The notes below the pieces were generated by a model. That model searched no databases, was not told the DNA's origin, and was given only the letters and a program-made list of their open reading frames with translations. From positions 62,001-126,000 of the forward strand of contig NC_063068.1 of assembly GCF_022605165.1 (NCBI RefSeq): a stretch of DNA of 64,000 nt, read 5' to 3'. Below are positions 11,128 through 21,892 of the stretch, piece by piece; positions within the stretch are counted from its first letter, which is position 1, and each line of letters opens with the position of its first letter. A program made the position numbers and the translations under genes. This DNA comes from Purpureocillium takamizusanense (taxonomy: Eukaryota; Ascomycota; Sordariomycetes; Hypocreales; Ophiocordycipitaceae).

Positions 11128-12034
11128 ATGGTCTCCCCTGTAAGTCTTGAAAACCATGGCACATCCTAGGCCCCACGACTGCCCGCCCGACTGTGGCTAC
11201 GCCGTGGCCCAACACGTGAGAGGAGCCGGCGGACTGACTATGCTTTCCCGCAGACTCCTTTCCGCGCCGCGGAGTTCAAGAGTGCCTACGGCCCCAAGTA
11301 CGTCTCGACTGTCCCAGATTCGATGCGAGTTCCAACCGAGTCGATTGGCGCCGATGCGCTGGCGTGGCATCGCATCGGAGCCCTGGCCTGTTGTGCCTAA
11401 CACCGCACGAGGGGCAGCAGAACTGACCGAGCCATCCATCAGATACCACTTCCAGCCCAACTTCCATGGCATGAACAAGACCTCTGCTTTCCGGCTGTAA
11501 GTTACTGCTTTATGGTTCGCGTTGCTTTCGATAGAATACATGGATGGAGTGGCGGACGACCACGAAGCCACGAAGCGAGACGACGGGACGATCTGAGTGC
11601 GGGCGGGCGCGACCTGAGCCCGCTCAAACGGATGGGAGACACTTCGGCGTGGCGAAATAGTCCTGCTGAGCTTCTGGGAGTTCCACAAGGATCGCGCCGG
11701 CTCGTGCACACCCATGAGCAGAGAAGCCAACGGTTGTGGAAGGTTATAGTCACTGACTCACTTGCAGAGGCCTCCGCACCGCTTCCTTTGGCGGCGCTGG
11801 CGTCATCGCTGCCCTCCTCTACGTCTCCGGCATTCCTCGTGTTCAGCGCGACATTCTTCAGGTAGGCGATATCGCGAGCATGACGAGGTCTCGGGATGGT
11901 GGACTGACATGTGGCAGCAAATCCCCGTGGTTGGAAAGTACTTCATCCCGGCGGAAATCCCGGCTTCGGACAACGTAAGTTGGCTCCTATTTGCCGCCAC
12001 ATTGCGGGTGACTGACTAGATACAGCCTTTCTAA
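11128..12034 (+). CDS. QCR10: Cytochrome bc1 complex subunit 10 (QCR10), six exons
   Basis: A small single-span subunit of ubiquinol-cytochrome c reductase (complex III) in the mitochondrial inner membrane. Exons are 11128-11139, 11254-11297, 11443-11496, 11768-11861, 11918-11974 and 12026-12034, together 270 nt or 89 residues. Every intron has a GT donor (GTAAGT, GTACGT, GTAAGT, GTAGGC, GTAAGT) and a CAG acceptor, and most have a CTGAC-like branch. The frame closes perfectly across all five. The protein reads YGPKYHFQPNFHGM, then a hydrophobic span (FGGAGVIAALLYVSGIP), then the family motif QIPVVGKYFIP, ending in DNPF. The first coding exon is 12 nt and the last 9 nt, so simple open-frame scans miss the gene entirely. 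Confidence 0.88.
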
Positions 12035-12615
12035 ACGATTGTGGTGGACGGTGGAGGGTAGAAACTGTACAACAAACAACCTGTCGAGTCCTGCTGGCAG
12101 ATGGGTCTGTTTCCTTGCTTCCTTTGTATAAGATGAACAAAATAGAAACATTCGGCAACTTCTCGTGCCACAGTTGGAGTCATTGACAGGGCATGTGCGA
12201 GTCGCGTGACGACCACCTCTTGCTTGCGGGCCTTGTATGTCAACTGGGACTAGTTTGACCGGCATCTCTCCGCGTTCCGGCAGGGCCAAACGAATATCAC
12301 ATGTAGACTTATCAGCATTGCTCACTGTTTCGCGGGTTTGGCACTGAGAAAGTTCAACCGTTTCTGTAAATACAGTGCCCAAGACAGTGCAAATGCACTG
12401 TGGCATGCTCATCATCCAGATCTGTCCTGTGTGGACAGCTAATCTCCGGGCGACTCTTTCACCACTCAAATGACTTTACACGCGACGAACAAGCACATAA
12501 TGAGGTAGTCGGGTGAGCAGAGCAGTCTTATGGGATAAAATTCTGCAACACGTTGTACGACTAACTTGCTGCCTGAAGCTGCGCCCGAGACGCGAGACCC
12601 GACCACCACCAGCGC
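12035..12615. other. Intergenic QCR10-ALG10
   Basis: This holds the 3' flank of QCR10 and the promoter of ALG10, both on the plus strand. No conserved coding frame was found. Confidence 0.55.
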
Positions 12616-14933
12616 ATGATGGGTGACACGGCCACGTCGATGCTCATGGCCAGCATCGATTTCAGCACCCTGCTGCTATGCTCGCTTTTGCTGGCTGTAT
12701 TTTCTTATGTCTTTCTCTTCCATTCACGGGCAGTACGCGACAGACCATGGGCCCTCGTCTTCCCCGCTGTGCTGGCGGCCGCTTGCGTTGCCTGGTCTCG
12801 CGTCGTCTCCCGAGAGGTTCCCGAGCCGTACCTTGTATGCCCGTTTCTCACCGAGCGTCAGAGATCCAGGCTGACATCCTGAGCAGGATGAGGTGTTCCA
12901 CATTCCGCAGGCTCAAAAATACTGCGAGGGCAAGTTTCGCGAGTGGGACGACAAAATCACGACACCCCCGGGGCTGTAAGTACTGCGCAACGTCGGTTCA
13001 CCGTGTGGAAATTGATAGGATCAGGTACCTGTTCTCGATATCGCTCTTGCAGATGACCAGTTGGCTCGGCTTGGACGGTGCATCTCGCTGCGATGCCGTG
13101 AGCCTTCGCGTAGGCAATGCTGCCGGCCTGTTCGCCCTGGTGTACCTGGCGCTGCTCTGTCGCCGAGAGATCGAGGCACAGCTATATGGAGCATTCTCAC
13201 GATCGCTATCACGTCCATACTCGGCCTACGCGTTACATACCGCGTTCAACATTGCATTGTTTCCGCTCTTATTCTTCTTCTCGGGCCTCTACTACACAGA
13301 CGTGCTCTCTACGGCCGTCGTCGTCGGCGCGTTTCTCAATCACCTGAAACGCGTGGCGCAAGACAGGAGCTCCTTTACAAGCGACCTCTGCACAGTCGCA
13401 ATTGGACTACTGGCCTTGTTGATGCGACAGACGAATGTGTTCTGGATCGTCGTTTTCATGGGCGGCCTGGAGGCTGTTCACGCCGTGAAGACGCTCCGAC
13501 CAGAACGAGCAGATCAACCCTTCATGACGACGCTTGGGGATCAAATCAAGTACTTTGCCTGGCGATATTCGGTCGGCGATATTCATGATCTGCCGCTCCG
13601 CCATGCGTGGCACGATGGTGAGTCGCACCTTGCCGGTGCTGGGGGGCCATTCTGACGCCGCCCAGATATGTTGTACACGGCAATCAGTCTCGTGATTGCG
13701 GCCCTCTGCAATCCGTTGCGCATTATGCGGCAGGTGTGGCCGTACGTTATGGTTCTCGTCGTCTTCGCCGTTTTTGTGGCCTGGAACGGCGGTGTCGTCC
13801 TCGGTGAGTGCTCCCATGCAGACTGTAAGGGATATCGCTCACGATGCGCAGGTGACAAGTCGAATCATGTGGCGACACTTCATCTGGCACAGATGCTCTA
13901 TATCTGGCCGTTTTTTGCCTTCTTCTCACTGCCGCTGCTCCTACCATCTGTCGTTTCTCTCCTGTGTGCGCTCCATATCGGGGTGAAGTCACAACGGCCA
14001 CAGCCGCAGTCCACGGTCCATGTTCCAAGCGGGCCTCGAGATAGGCCATTCAACATCTCCGCATCGAGTATCAGCAAGACATCGCCTCGAGATGACGGCA
14101 CGAGGCCTTCACCTATTGCAGCAAAGCAGTCCAAAGTATCCCTCGCACTGGGCATCGCCGAAGGTTTCAAGTTGTTGTCGTGGCCTCTGTATCTTTTCGG
14201 AACGGTGGTACTCGCGGGACTCATAGTCCGCTTCAACACCATCATCCACCCGTTCACGCTAGCAGACAATCGCCATTACATGTTCTACGTCTTCCGGTAC
14301 ACCATTCGGCGTGCGGGCTGGATCCGGTACGCCCTCGTGTTCGCGTACACAGTTAGCCGATGGATGGTCTGGGGCACTCTGGCCGGGTACAGCGGCTTGT
14401 CCCCTGCCCCCGCTACGGTGCCAGATGACAGCCCGTATCTGAGCCATCCGTTTTGGATCGCCTATAGTGAGAAGAGGCAGACCAAGGCTAGGTACCCGGC
14501 GACGTCGCTAGCCGATGGCCGCACAGCGGAGGACTCTCAGTCACAGCGGCAACTTGCGGACGACCCTTTGCGCTACTCGGCAAACACCGCGTCGACGTCG
14601 ACGGGCTTGCTGTTTCTGCTCGCGACATCTCTGTCGCTCGTTACGGCGCCTCTAGTAGAGCCCAGGTACTTCATCATTCCATGGGTAGTGTGGAGGCTCT
14701 TTGTCCCTGCTTGGAGGCTGCCCGATCATCTGCTCGTCAGCGGCGTGTATACGTTGACGGGCAGAGCCGCTCGGATCTTTACACGGTATGATGTCCGTCT
14801 GGTCTTGGAGACTGTGTGGTTTGCGGCGGTAAACCTGGCGACGTGCTACATCTTCATTGCAAAGCCATATGTATGGCGTGCCGAGGACGGGACGGCGCTA
14901 GACGACGGGCGCCTGCAGCGGTTCATGTGGTAG
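12616..14933 (+). CDS. ALG10: Dol-P-Glc alpha-1,2-glucosyltransferase ALG10 (DIE2)
   Basis: An ER membrane enzyme that adds the third, terminal alpha-1,2-linked glucose to the dolichol-linked N-glycan precursor, using dolichyl-phosphate glucose. Exons are 12616-12834, 12887-12975, 13025-13617, 13666-13803 and 13852-14933, giving 706 residues. All introns are 47-52 nt with GT-AG ends and join in frame. The lumenal signature [31 protein letters not shown] is rebuilt across exons 1-3. The [17 protein letters not shown] block lies in the C-terminal half and the [10 protein letters not shown] block near the end. Many hydrophobic spans are present. A charged, Ser-rich insert (about residues 400-455) between membrane segments is typical of filamentous fungi. 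Two adjacent ATGs open the frame; the first is taken. Confidence 0.93.
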
Positions 14934-15194
14934 TCGATGATCGGGCGTCAAGCAAGAGCTATGCCCACAGCATCACAAGGAATAGCGCCGTGGTGCAAAA
15001 CGGACGTCGTATTTTGACGATAGATACATACACGTAGTTCCCTTCCCTTTACCCTGTCCCGTGCTGGCACGCGTGAGCGTGAAAAAGAAGCCGCTGCGCC
15101 GGAAAGATGTCCCATAAGTCATTATATACGTTGGCCAGCTACGTGAAGCCGGCTGCGGTGGCGAGCCCCATGGTGGGCATTTCATAACCAGCCA

Positions 15195-15773
15195 TCATAG
15201 ACTCAGCCGGTCGAGACTCAAGCCGTCATTGCTGCGAACGCGGCGTACAACGCCGAGCTTGAAGAAGCGCTCCTCGCCGCCGGCGGTGCGCCCGCCAATG
15301 TACCACTTGTCCGCGCCGAGGGCATCCCTGAACCCCTCGCTGCTGCTATCGCTGCCGCGGCGGCGTGCGCCCGAGCGGTTCGGGATGGGGATGCTGTTTA
15401 CGGCTGAGGGGGAGCGGCCGGTGGCGTTGTTGCTGTGAGGTGTCGGGGACGCAGAGGGTGTGATGGAGGCGGCGGCTGCGGCTGCGGCTGCCGCGGATAT
15501 GGTGCGCGGTGAGGATGACGATGGCGGCGGTGGTGATGATGATGACGAAGGCGGCGATGTGGATGCGCTCTGAGCGTGGGCGTGATGGTGGTTGTGATGG
15601 TGATGGTGATGGGAGTAGCCAGCAGTCGTGTAGTTCGCTGAGGCGGCTGGGCTGCCCGACGTGGAGGCCTGGCTGGTGTGCTTGTTGGGCTGTTGCGTGG
15701 TCTGTAGGGAGGGACCCTGCTGGCGGAAGGCGGAGAGGAAAGAGGTGAGGAAGTAGGGTCGCTGGGACGGCAT
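15195..15773 (-). CDS. Conserved-looking low-complexity fungal protein, function unknown
   Basis: A single-exon model of 192 residues. The N terminus (MPSQRPYFLTSFLSAFRQQ) and the C terminus (DKWYIGGRTAGGEERFFKL then VRRVRSNDGLSLDRLSL) look like ordered, conserved ends. The middle is low-complexity: a His-rich run (HHHHHHNHHHAHAH type, about residues 52-65), Ser/Pro runs, and a poly-Ala stretch near 95. No signal peptide or membrane span is present. The frame is open upstream to 15854, but the ATG at 15773 is preferred because the sequence before it is Pro/Arg-rich and UTR-like. A good donor (GTGAGTACG) on the minus strand near 15937 suggests an intron in the 5' UTR. The family was not identified. 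It converges on ALG10 with 261 bp between stops. Confidence 0.6.
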   Translation of the reverse strand: MPSQRPYFLTSFLSAFRQQGPSLQTTQQPNKHTSQASTSGSPAASANYTTAGYSHHHHHHNHHHAHAQSASTSPPSSSSSPPPPSSSSPRTISAAAAAAAAASITPSASPTPHSNNATGRSPSAVNSIPIPNRSGARRRGSDSSSEGFRDALGADKWYIGGRTAGGEERFFKLGVVRRVRSNDGLSLDRLSL

Positions 15774-17562
15774 CGCGACGCCGCCGAGTTGGTGGAGCTG
15801 TGATCGTTGAAGAGGGGAGCGAGCGGGCGGGCGGGTGTGGCACTCGACGAGCACCGGGAAAGAAAGGGCAGCGGGGTGTGTCGATGGTTTCGTCGCAGAT
15901 GCCTAGCTAGTGCGAGTGATGGCGAGTCGTACTCACGCGGCGGCGAGGGGACGGCGTTGATGAGATGCCGGCTGGTTGATGAAGCCAAGCCCTGGAGGGG
16001 TTCGGGTGGGCGGAAGAGTTGCAGGGCAAGGGCAGCGCCGGGTCGGTCGCCTCAACACCAAGTCGGTCGGGCAGGCAGCTCGCCGGGTCGGACAGGCTCG
16101 CGGGCGGCCTGGTCGGGATCGTGTCAAACGTCGGGGCATGCGATGGGCAGCGTGCGTGCGTGCGTGCGTGGGATGCGTGTATGTGTGGTGTGTCGTGGAA
16201 GAGAGGGAGGGGGTGGTGGTCGTCGGTAATGATGTCCGTCCCGACGAGTAGGTAGGTACAGTATACTTTAGTGGTTGAAAATCTCGGACAACTGCGGGAA
16301 GCAGCGGCGGCCACGGGCGGCGGCGGTTGAGGTGGTGGTGTGTGGTGCGCTGCGGTGTGTTTGGTGCATCAGTGTGTGCGTGTGTGTAGGAGAGGAGAGA
16401 AACCCCAGCCGGCCATGTACTCCGCCCGCAGACAGGCGATGCGATGCGTCCCGTCTCTGACGTCGAGGGCGAAGGATCCATGGCTGCGCTGCCGCGGCCG
16501 CTCGGTAAAAGCCGGGGGGTGGGTGGCCAGCAGGGTGAGGTTCCTGGGTGGGTACTGGTAACAGTGACTAATGGCGGGGTCGCGATAGGCTGCGCGGGGA
16601 GGGAGGCGCCTGCCCAGCTGGCTGGGCTGGCTGTCGAGCACGGGCCAGGTATGGAGGTAAGAAGTACCTGGATGGCCGCGGCGCAGTGCGCGAGAGACTT
16701 CCATTTGAATGGCTGCTGCTGTGGGATGACTCGTGCACGCTGCCACCCGCCGCCCGGCATGCCACAGCGTGTGCACCACCAGAAAAAGCCCAGCATCTGT
16801 CTCCCAGTCGCCCCCCGCCTCGTCGTCGCTCATCCACGGAGCAGCATCATGTTGCTGTGAGATGCGATGTGAAGGGCGCTCGCGCGCCCCGCCTCGGGTG
16901 GTCGGGTCCATCGCCCTCGGGCCGCGGCGATGTAGCCGCCGCAAAAGATGGAAACTCGGTACGATGGCATGGCACCCTTTGGCACATACTTTGTGGACCA
17001 TCATTTAAACTGCCCCCCGATGGGCGGAGAAAAGCATGCCACACCGGTGGTCGTGTTAGATCCTGCACCGTGATAGCGAGGAGACGCTCTCTTTCAGTCG
17101 CTCTGTGCTAGAGGTACTGACCTACCCTGAACATTTGCGGAAAGCTCCCGGCGGAACCTGTTGAACTGCAAACAGCTCAAGTTAAGAAATAATTGCCACT
17201 GCTATGTATGTAGGTAGACAGCCGAGCCTTAATCGCCGACTGTGAAGTGTCACAGGCCGTTGGACGCACCGAGTTGGGTGGCTTATTGGGCATCAAGCGG
17301 CGAGAACGGGCCGTGGAAGGCAATCCATCGTCGTACGAGTTGGGTGCCCCGAGGGTCGAGCCGGGGAGAGCATAGCAAAAGCTGAAAAGAATCCAGAGTT
17401 TGCTCATGGCATATAGTCGCGGCCGTCGAGTAATTATGAACTAGATCGGCCAAGAGAGAAAAACGCCAGTGTGTCATGCCGCTACAAACAAGGTCCGACC
17501 ACTAAGACGCGCCGACCGATAACAATGTCGGGATTCCAAACGACTGCCCAAAGCCGCCGCCC
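15774..17562. other. Intergenic, long 5' leader/promoter with short repeats
   Basis: A 1.8-kb stretch between the start of the orphan gene and the stop of the SRPBCC gene, both on the minus strand. It is rich in GT/GC simple sequence. Several open frames cross it on both strands, but all are compositionally biased and none resembles a known family. Confidence 0.55.
16150..16170. repeat. (GCGT)5 microsatellite
   Basis: A perfect tetranucleotide repeat of five units, followed by degenerate GTGT/GCGT sequence. It lies in the probable promoter or 5' leader of the orphan gene at 15195-15773. Confidence 0.9.
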
Positions 17563-18142
17563 CTACTTGTCGCCCTCACATTTCTTCTTGATATCCTCGT
17601 TAAAGGCCTCGAAGCCCTTTTTGGTCTTATCCCAGAAGCCGGTGCCCTCGGCGATGATGAAGCTCAGCACGCCGTAAAAGTCCTCGCCCTGCTCGAGGGT
17701 CGTGCCGCCGGGCGTCTTGTCGCTGGGGCGGAAGCGGAAGTGGTGGTCCCCGGTGAAGACGCCGGGGAGGCTCCACAGCTTCCCGCGCCAGCTGAACTCG
17801 CTCTCCGAGTTGGTGAGCACCGTCGGCGACATGGTGATGCCCTCGAGGGCCACCGTGAGGCGCGTGCCGGGCGCGGCGGAAGGGTCCGCGGGCGTGATGG
17901 ACTTGATGAAGCCGTTGGTCCAGGTGGGCAAGGCTTGGAAGTCGAGGAACTGTTTTTTTTTTTTTTTAAATTTATTGTTGCCTGTTGTTGGGGTGTGTCC
18001 ATGCAAGTATGTGGGGGGCAGGAAGGGAGGGGCCGGTGATGAAGCTCATGATGGGTGGAGAGGGGGGCGCGCGGAGAGAACGCACTGTTTTCCTGACCTG
18101 CGCTGGGGGAGCGGCAATCTCGATTTCGGTGTGGATGGCCAT
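17563..18142 (-). CDS. SRPBCC (START-like/polyketide-cyclase fold) domain protein
   Basis: A small single-domain protein of the SRPBCC superfamily, which binds hydrophobic ligands in a helix-grip fold; the ligand is unknown. Exons are 18086-18142 and 17563-17949, giving 147 residues. The intron is 136 nt (GTGCGT donor). Its acceptor is odd: the CAG is preceded by a run of 15 A on the coding strand rather than a pyrimidine tract. The spliced N terminus MAIHTEIEIAAPPAQVRKTF followed by LDF and TW is typical: a first beta strand, then APP and a helix. A later segment WRGKLWSLPGVFTGDHHF forms the central strands. A longer frame with an upstream ATG at 18262 exists, but the added part is Ser/Lys/Asn-rich and unlike the family. 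Confidence 0.8.
17953..17967. repeat. T15 homopolymer inside an intron
   Basis: A run of 15 T on the plus strand, equal to A15 directly before the 3' splice site of the SRPBCC gene. Homopolymers of this length are prone to sequencing and replication slippage. Confidence 0.9.
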
Positions 18143-19737
18143 ATTGTTGTTGTTTTTCGTATCAATTTTTGGTCGTTCGGATCGTTGAGTCTTTTTTGGA
18201 ACGGAGACCTGATGAGACGGCAGCGACGACGACGACGAGTCTCTGCTCCAGGAACATGACATGACCCAGGACCTCTACTTATACCAGCGCTCCGGCGTCG
18301 CTGTTCCCGGGGTTGCCTCATCCCGAACGCCACGGTGCCACCCGCCGGCGCAACAACAGCCCGCTGCCCGCCCGTCCGCCTGCCGCAGTGGGGTAATTGG
18401 GGCCGTGGTGGCTTGACGTGGCGTCCGGAGCACGGAAGCTCATGAGCGGTCTCGACGCGGCGGCGGTGTCGTCTGCGTGGTGTCTCGCAGGTTTTTTTCT
18501 TCTTCTTCAAGTACGTACTCCGTAATAAAAGCGGCTCAATTGCGTCAGAGGTCGACGACTTGCGCGACTATAATAAAGGCTGCTGCAGATGGATGCTCAT
18601 CACGATGGTGCGAGACGGGAAAGACGCCACGATCCTGCGCCATTATTGTCCTCGTAGCGGCTAGCCATGCATGCACCTTTGAGCGGCTAATAACAGTACG
18701 TCTTTCGTTCGCAAGAAGAAGAGCTGCGAGGAACTAATAACGTAGCTAGTCAACCCCCAATAATAAGCCGGGCTCACCATGGCCAAGGCTGCATGGTCCG
18801 CCCGCGTTTGCTCGGGCTCTGCCGTCTTTCCGGGCGAGGCTGGTTTCCCTGTCGCGTCATCCGTTCATTGATGATTGCGTCGATGCCGCCCACGAAAAGC
18901 GATAGGTATGCTCTGCAGTGTGTAGGCGCTGAAGCATTTTGCGTGCCGGGGGTTGAATGCTTCATGCTCGCGGCATCGCTCCTGCGAGGCGTCCGCGATC
19001 AAATCACGCCTCTGCCTACGCGGCTCCTGAACACTAAGAGCCCACGGGACATCCATCTACTACACTGCACCGAGCCCGGCGGCGAGACGGGAACCTACTT
19101 CGTACGCATGCCTGAGCCGCTGCTGGGGAACAAGCCAGGCCCTGGATCGCGACCGGCTGCCGGGCCGTGGGAGGCGCGGAGGCAGCTGGAGGCAGAGGTG
19201 ATTTCAATCATATAAAACGGCTGGGCAGCCCGTAGCTGGTGACGTGGTAAATTGAACCACTACGATATGGGCGTCCATCGTAAACCGCTTTGCTACTGCA
19301 GAGAATACTCGTTTGGTATAGCCTGAGCTAAAAAAGGCCTAAATCAGTCATGGGCCTGCTTCTGAGCTAGCATGGATTTAGGTCCCCAGTTATGCTCCAA
19401 ACCAGACGTATGCTCCTCCAGCAGCCGAGCCAGGTCGTTGTCGTATGCGTAGCTAGAATCATGAATGGGATCCGTTCGCCTTTTTATGCCTCCAACCTGG
19501 CGTGAACGAACCTTGCTAGATGATATGATAGGCGCGGATGACGACGGAAGCAATCTGCCCCGCGTGCCGCCCAGTCCCGTCTTGCCAGGTATAAAAGCGT
19601 TGTTTTCACGCACCTTAAAAACCTCCCACTTACATCCCCGCTACACAACCTTTCACCCCCAACGATAAAGACAAAACTCTTAAACCATACCCAGATTAAA
19701 CTTCGTCCAAAACTATACAATACATCAATTCTACGTT
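18143..19737. other. Intergenic, 1.6 kb
   Basis: This is the promoter of the SRPBCC gene on the left and of the small hypothetical gene on the right. A 140-codon frame at 18793-19215 has no recognisable domain and was not called. A TATA element is listed separately. Confidence 0.5.
19590..19597 (+). promoter_or_regulatory. TATA box (TATAAAAG)
   Basis: A consensus TATAAAAG 141 bp before the ATG at 19738. It is followed by a pyrimidine-rich leader (CCTCCCACTTACATCCCC region), the usual fungal arrangement, and supports transcription of that gene. Confidence 0.55.
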
Positions 19738-20154
19738 ATGTCTCTGTCTCATCCCCTTGAGTTTCATTGCCCGGGGTGGCATGACGAGGGTCGAACGCCC
19801 GTCGTGGACGGCAAGTATTACGATCGCGCGACTGGCGAGGTGCGGCTCGCGGCCGACGGCGACCACCAGGAATATATAGGGCCTCCCGCCGTCGACATCA
19901 TCGTCCGCAGCCAGCATATTGACACTGTTCAATGCGCCTACCGCGCATCTCGGCCTTTCCCTATGGAGACTCTTCTCTGCCATATCATGAAAGTAGTCAA
20001 GGAGAGGACACTTGAGCTAGATTCGGTCATAGCGACGCCCTTTGCGATTCGGATTATCCTGTCGCATGAGCTGACGCCGGACCAGTTCAGCGAAATTGCG
20101 CTAGACATGGCAAATGGGGTGTGGGACGATGCGGATTGTCGAACGAGAGATTGA
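19738..20154 (+). CDS. Hypothetical protein, 138 aa
   Basis: A single-exon open frame of 138 residues, starting MSLSHPLEFHCPGWHDEGR and ending in NGVWDDADCRTRD. There is no signal peptide, membrane span or recognised motif. It looks like a soluble cytosolic protein with three Cys and many His/Asp residues. Support comes from the upstream TATA box and pyrimidine-rich leader, and from a composition unlike shadow frames. It sits at the left edge of the accessory region. The family was not recognised. Confidence 0.5.
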   Translation: MSLSHPLEFHCPGWHDEGRTPVVDGKYYDRATGEVRLAADGDHQEYIGPPAVDIIVRSQHIDTVQCAYRASRPFPMETLLCHIMKVVKERTLELDSVIATPFAIRIILSHELTPDQFSEIALDMANGVWDDADCRTRD

Positions 20155-20470
20155 TGGACCAGAAGCACAGAGGCTCTGCGGGTCCCTAGAAAAGGAGGCC
20201 GCGTAGAAAGACCCATCATCATAAGGCATGGAAATGCAATTTTCGCTCTCCCAAGTGTTGGGCGTTCCGGATACAAGACTGTCGTATTGTCTATGATAGT
20301 TGGCGCAACGACATGGAGTTTTGTCAGGCAGCCCCGTCTCTTTGTCGGAGTTGCAAAAGACCAGCTGTCCTGTACACGCCAACTAGCCGACATTGCCAGA
20401 CATTTCAAGGTTGAAACGATCAAGGAGACGCAGCAGTGAAAATGATTCCCATGCGACTAGCCCAACTATG
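20155..20470. other. Short intergenic gap, convergent
   Basis: About 316 bp between the stops of the 138-residue protein gene (plus) and the CBM1 esterase gene (minus). No feature beyond the two 3' flanks was seen. Confidence 0.5.
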
Positions 20471-21892
20471 TTAGACTGGCAACAAACATTGAGCGTAGAT
20501 TGGGCTATATGCCGTGCAAACGCCCTGTTCACATTCAGTCGGGCCAGTCCATCCTAAACCTCCACACTGACCATAGAGCGGAGCTTTAGGAACAGTGGCA
20601 GTTGTCGAAGGTAGCTCTTGAGATGTTGTTGAACTGCCAACGGGCGGACTTGATGTAGTTGAGGGTGAGCCGCCGCCACCCGGCTTGAAACCGCTGGTGA
20701 TTTGGTTTACTTGGTTGACTATAGCAGTCATCTGTACGCCTATAGGGGACCTTGGTTAGCTGTTCCGAACATAACCCCCGACTTAGCTTCACGGTGTCAC
20801 TCACCCCCTATTTGATCCGCGTTCTGACCATACCAGCCGATCCAGTCCCAGCAGCCATTCGGATTGGGAACTAGACCTTGCCAGGCCTGTCTGGGCGTGG
20901 GATCATGAACGGCTTGGGGATACAGGATTAGAATATCATTTGCATCTTGCTAACCGTTAGCGACACCGGGCTCTGTCTCTTGGAGGATGAGCACGCCAAT
21001 ATGTCCATCTCTCACCTGCCCACAGATTGTACCCGGTGCTCACTGTATACTTGTTCTGGATGTCGGAGATAGTTTGCAAGCACCCGTGGAGCGCAACGTG
21101 CAGCTTGCAGACTTTGGATCCGTCTTGGCAGGACTTCGGAACGTAGAGGTATCCTGTTTGATCCATGCCCAGGGACCCATACTTCCCCGACTGGGCGAAA
21201 TTGACAAAAGTTCCCTGGGCGCTGGATGATCGAGCTAGCAAAGTGCCGTACATCCACTTCAGGACCGCACCGGCACCATCGTAGCCGCAGTTGGATATAT
21301 ACGGCGACGAACTTGATCCACAGGCGTTGTTACCGCTGCTGTCAAAGTCTGTGGGAAAGGTATGCGCCTGGCCTGACCGAGATACGAATGCAATGTTTCC
21401 AGCGGTTGCGAACCCAGATAGCTGTTGCTTCAGGGCGTTCATGGGGTTCGGGCCGACGGTGGAGTCAGATGTGCCTACTTCCATGAATATCTTGCGCTGT
21501 TTTAGATTTGCTACGTCATCGATTTGGCTTGCGCTCCACGTTTTCATATTTTGTGTTGGGGTCTGAATATTGGGACTTCCGTTGTTCATGCACAGAGAGT
21601 ACTTGGATACTTGTAAGAAACTTATGATCAGGCCCATGAGACAGCCATAGTCACTGACCTGCTGGTTTCGAGCACAATCGAACGGGCCGCCAGCAAAGAC
21701 ACCAAATCCAGTGCGGAATGTACCGGAATACGCAATTCCAAGCTGGGCTGCCATGAAGCCGCCGGATGATAGTCCCGAAACGGATACAGAGCTTGGGTCG
21801 ACGTTGTATCCAGGGAGGTCCACAGCCATGACATTTTCGATTGATGACAGCGCCGCCATGACTGGCCAGGCCTTGCTGCTAAAGAAATGCAT
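20471..21892 (-). CDS. Secreted PHB-depolymerase-like (type 2 catalytic domain) esterase with C-terminal CBM1
   Basis: A predicted extracellular serine esterase of the polyhydroxybutyrate depolymerase family. Exons are 21016-21892, 20805-20945 and 20471-20739, giving 428 residues; both introns are GT-AG (70 and 65 nt). The N terminus has a weak signal peptide (about 1-23). The lipase box GLSSGG gives Ser42, followed by likely Asp143 (GTSDSTVG) and His177 (QAHTFPTDF). The oxyanion HGC (269-271) comes after the triad, which is the order of circularly permuted type-2 PHB depolymerases such as that of Penicillium funiculosum. [10 protein letters not shown] and NPNGCWDW follow. A Ser/Thr/Pro linker leads to a CBM1 (about 393-428, [12 protein letters not shown], four Cys). 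The CBM points to plant- or chitin-type polymer surfaces, so the real substrate may not be PHB. Confidence 0.87.

Noticed and set aside
18793..19215. 140-codon plus-strand frame
   Set aside because: No signal peptide, no family resemblance, no promoter element, and an overlapping frame on the other strand of similar quality.
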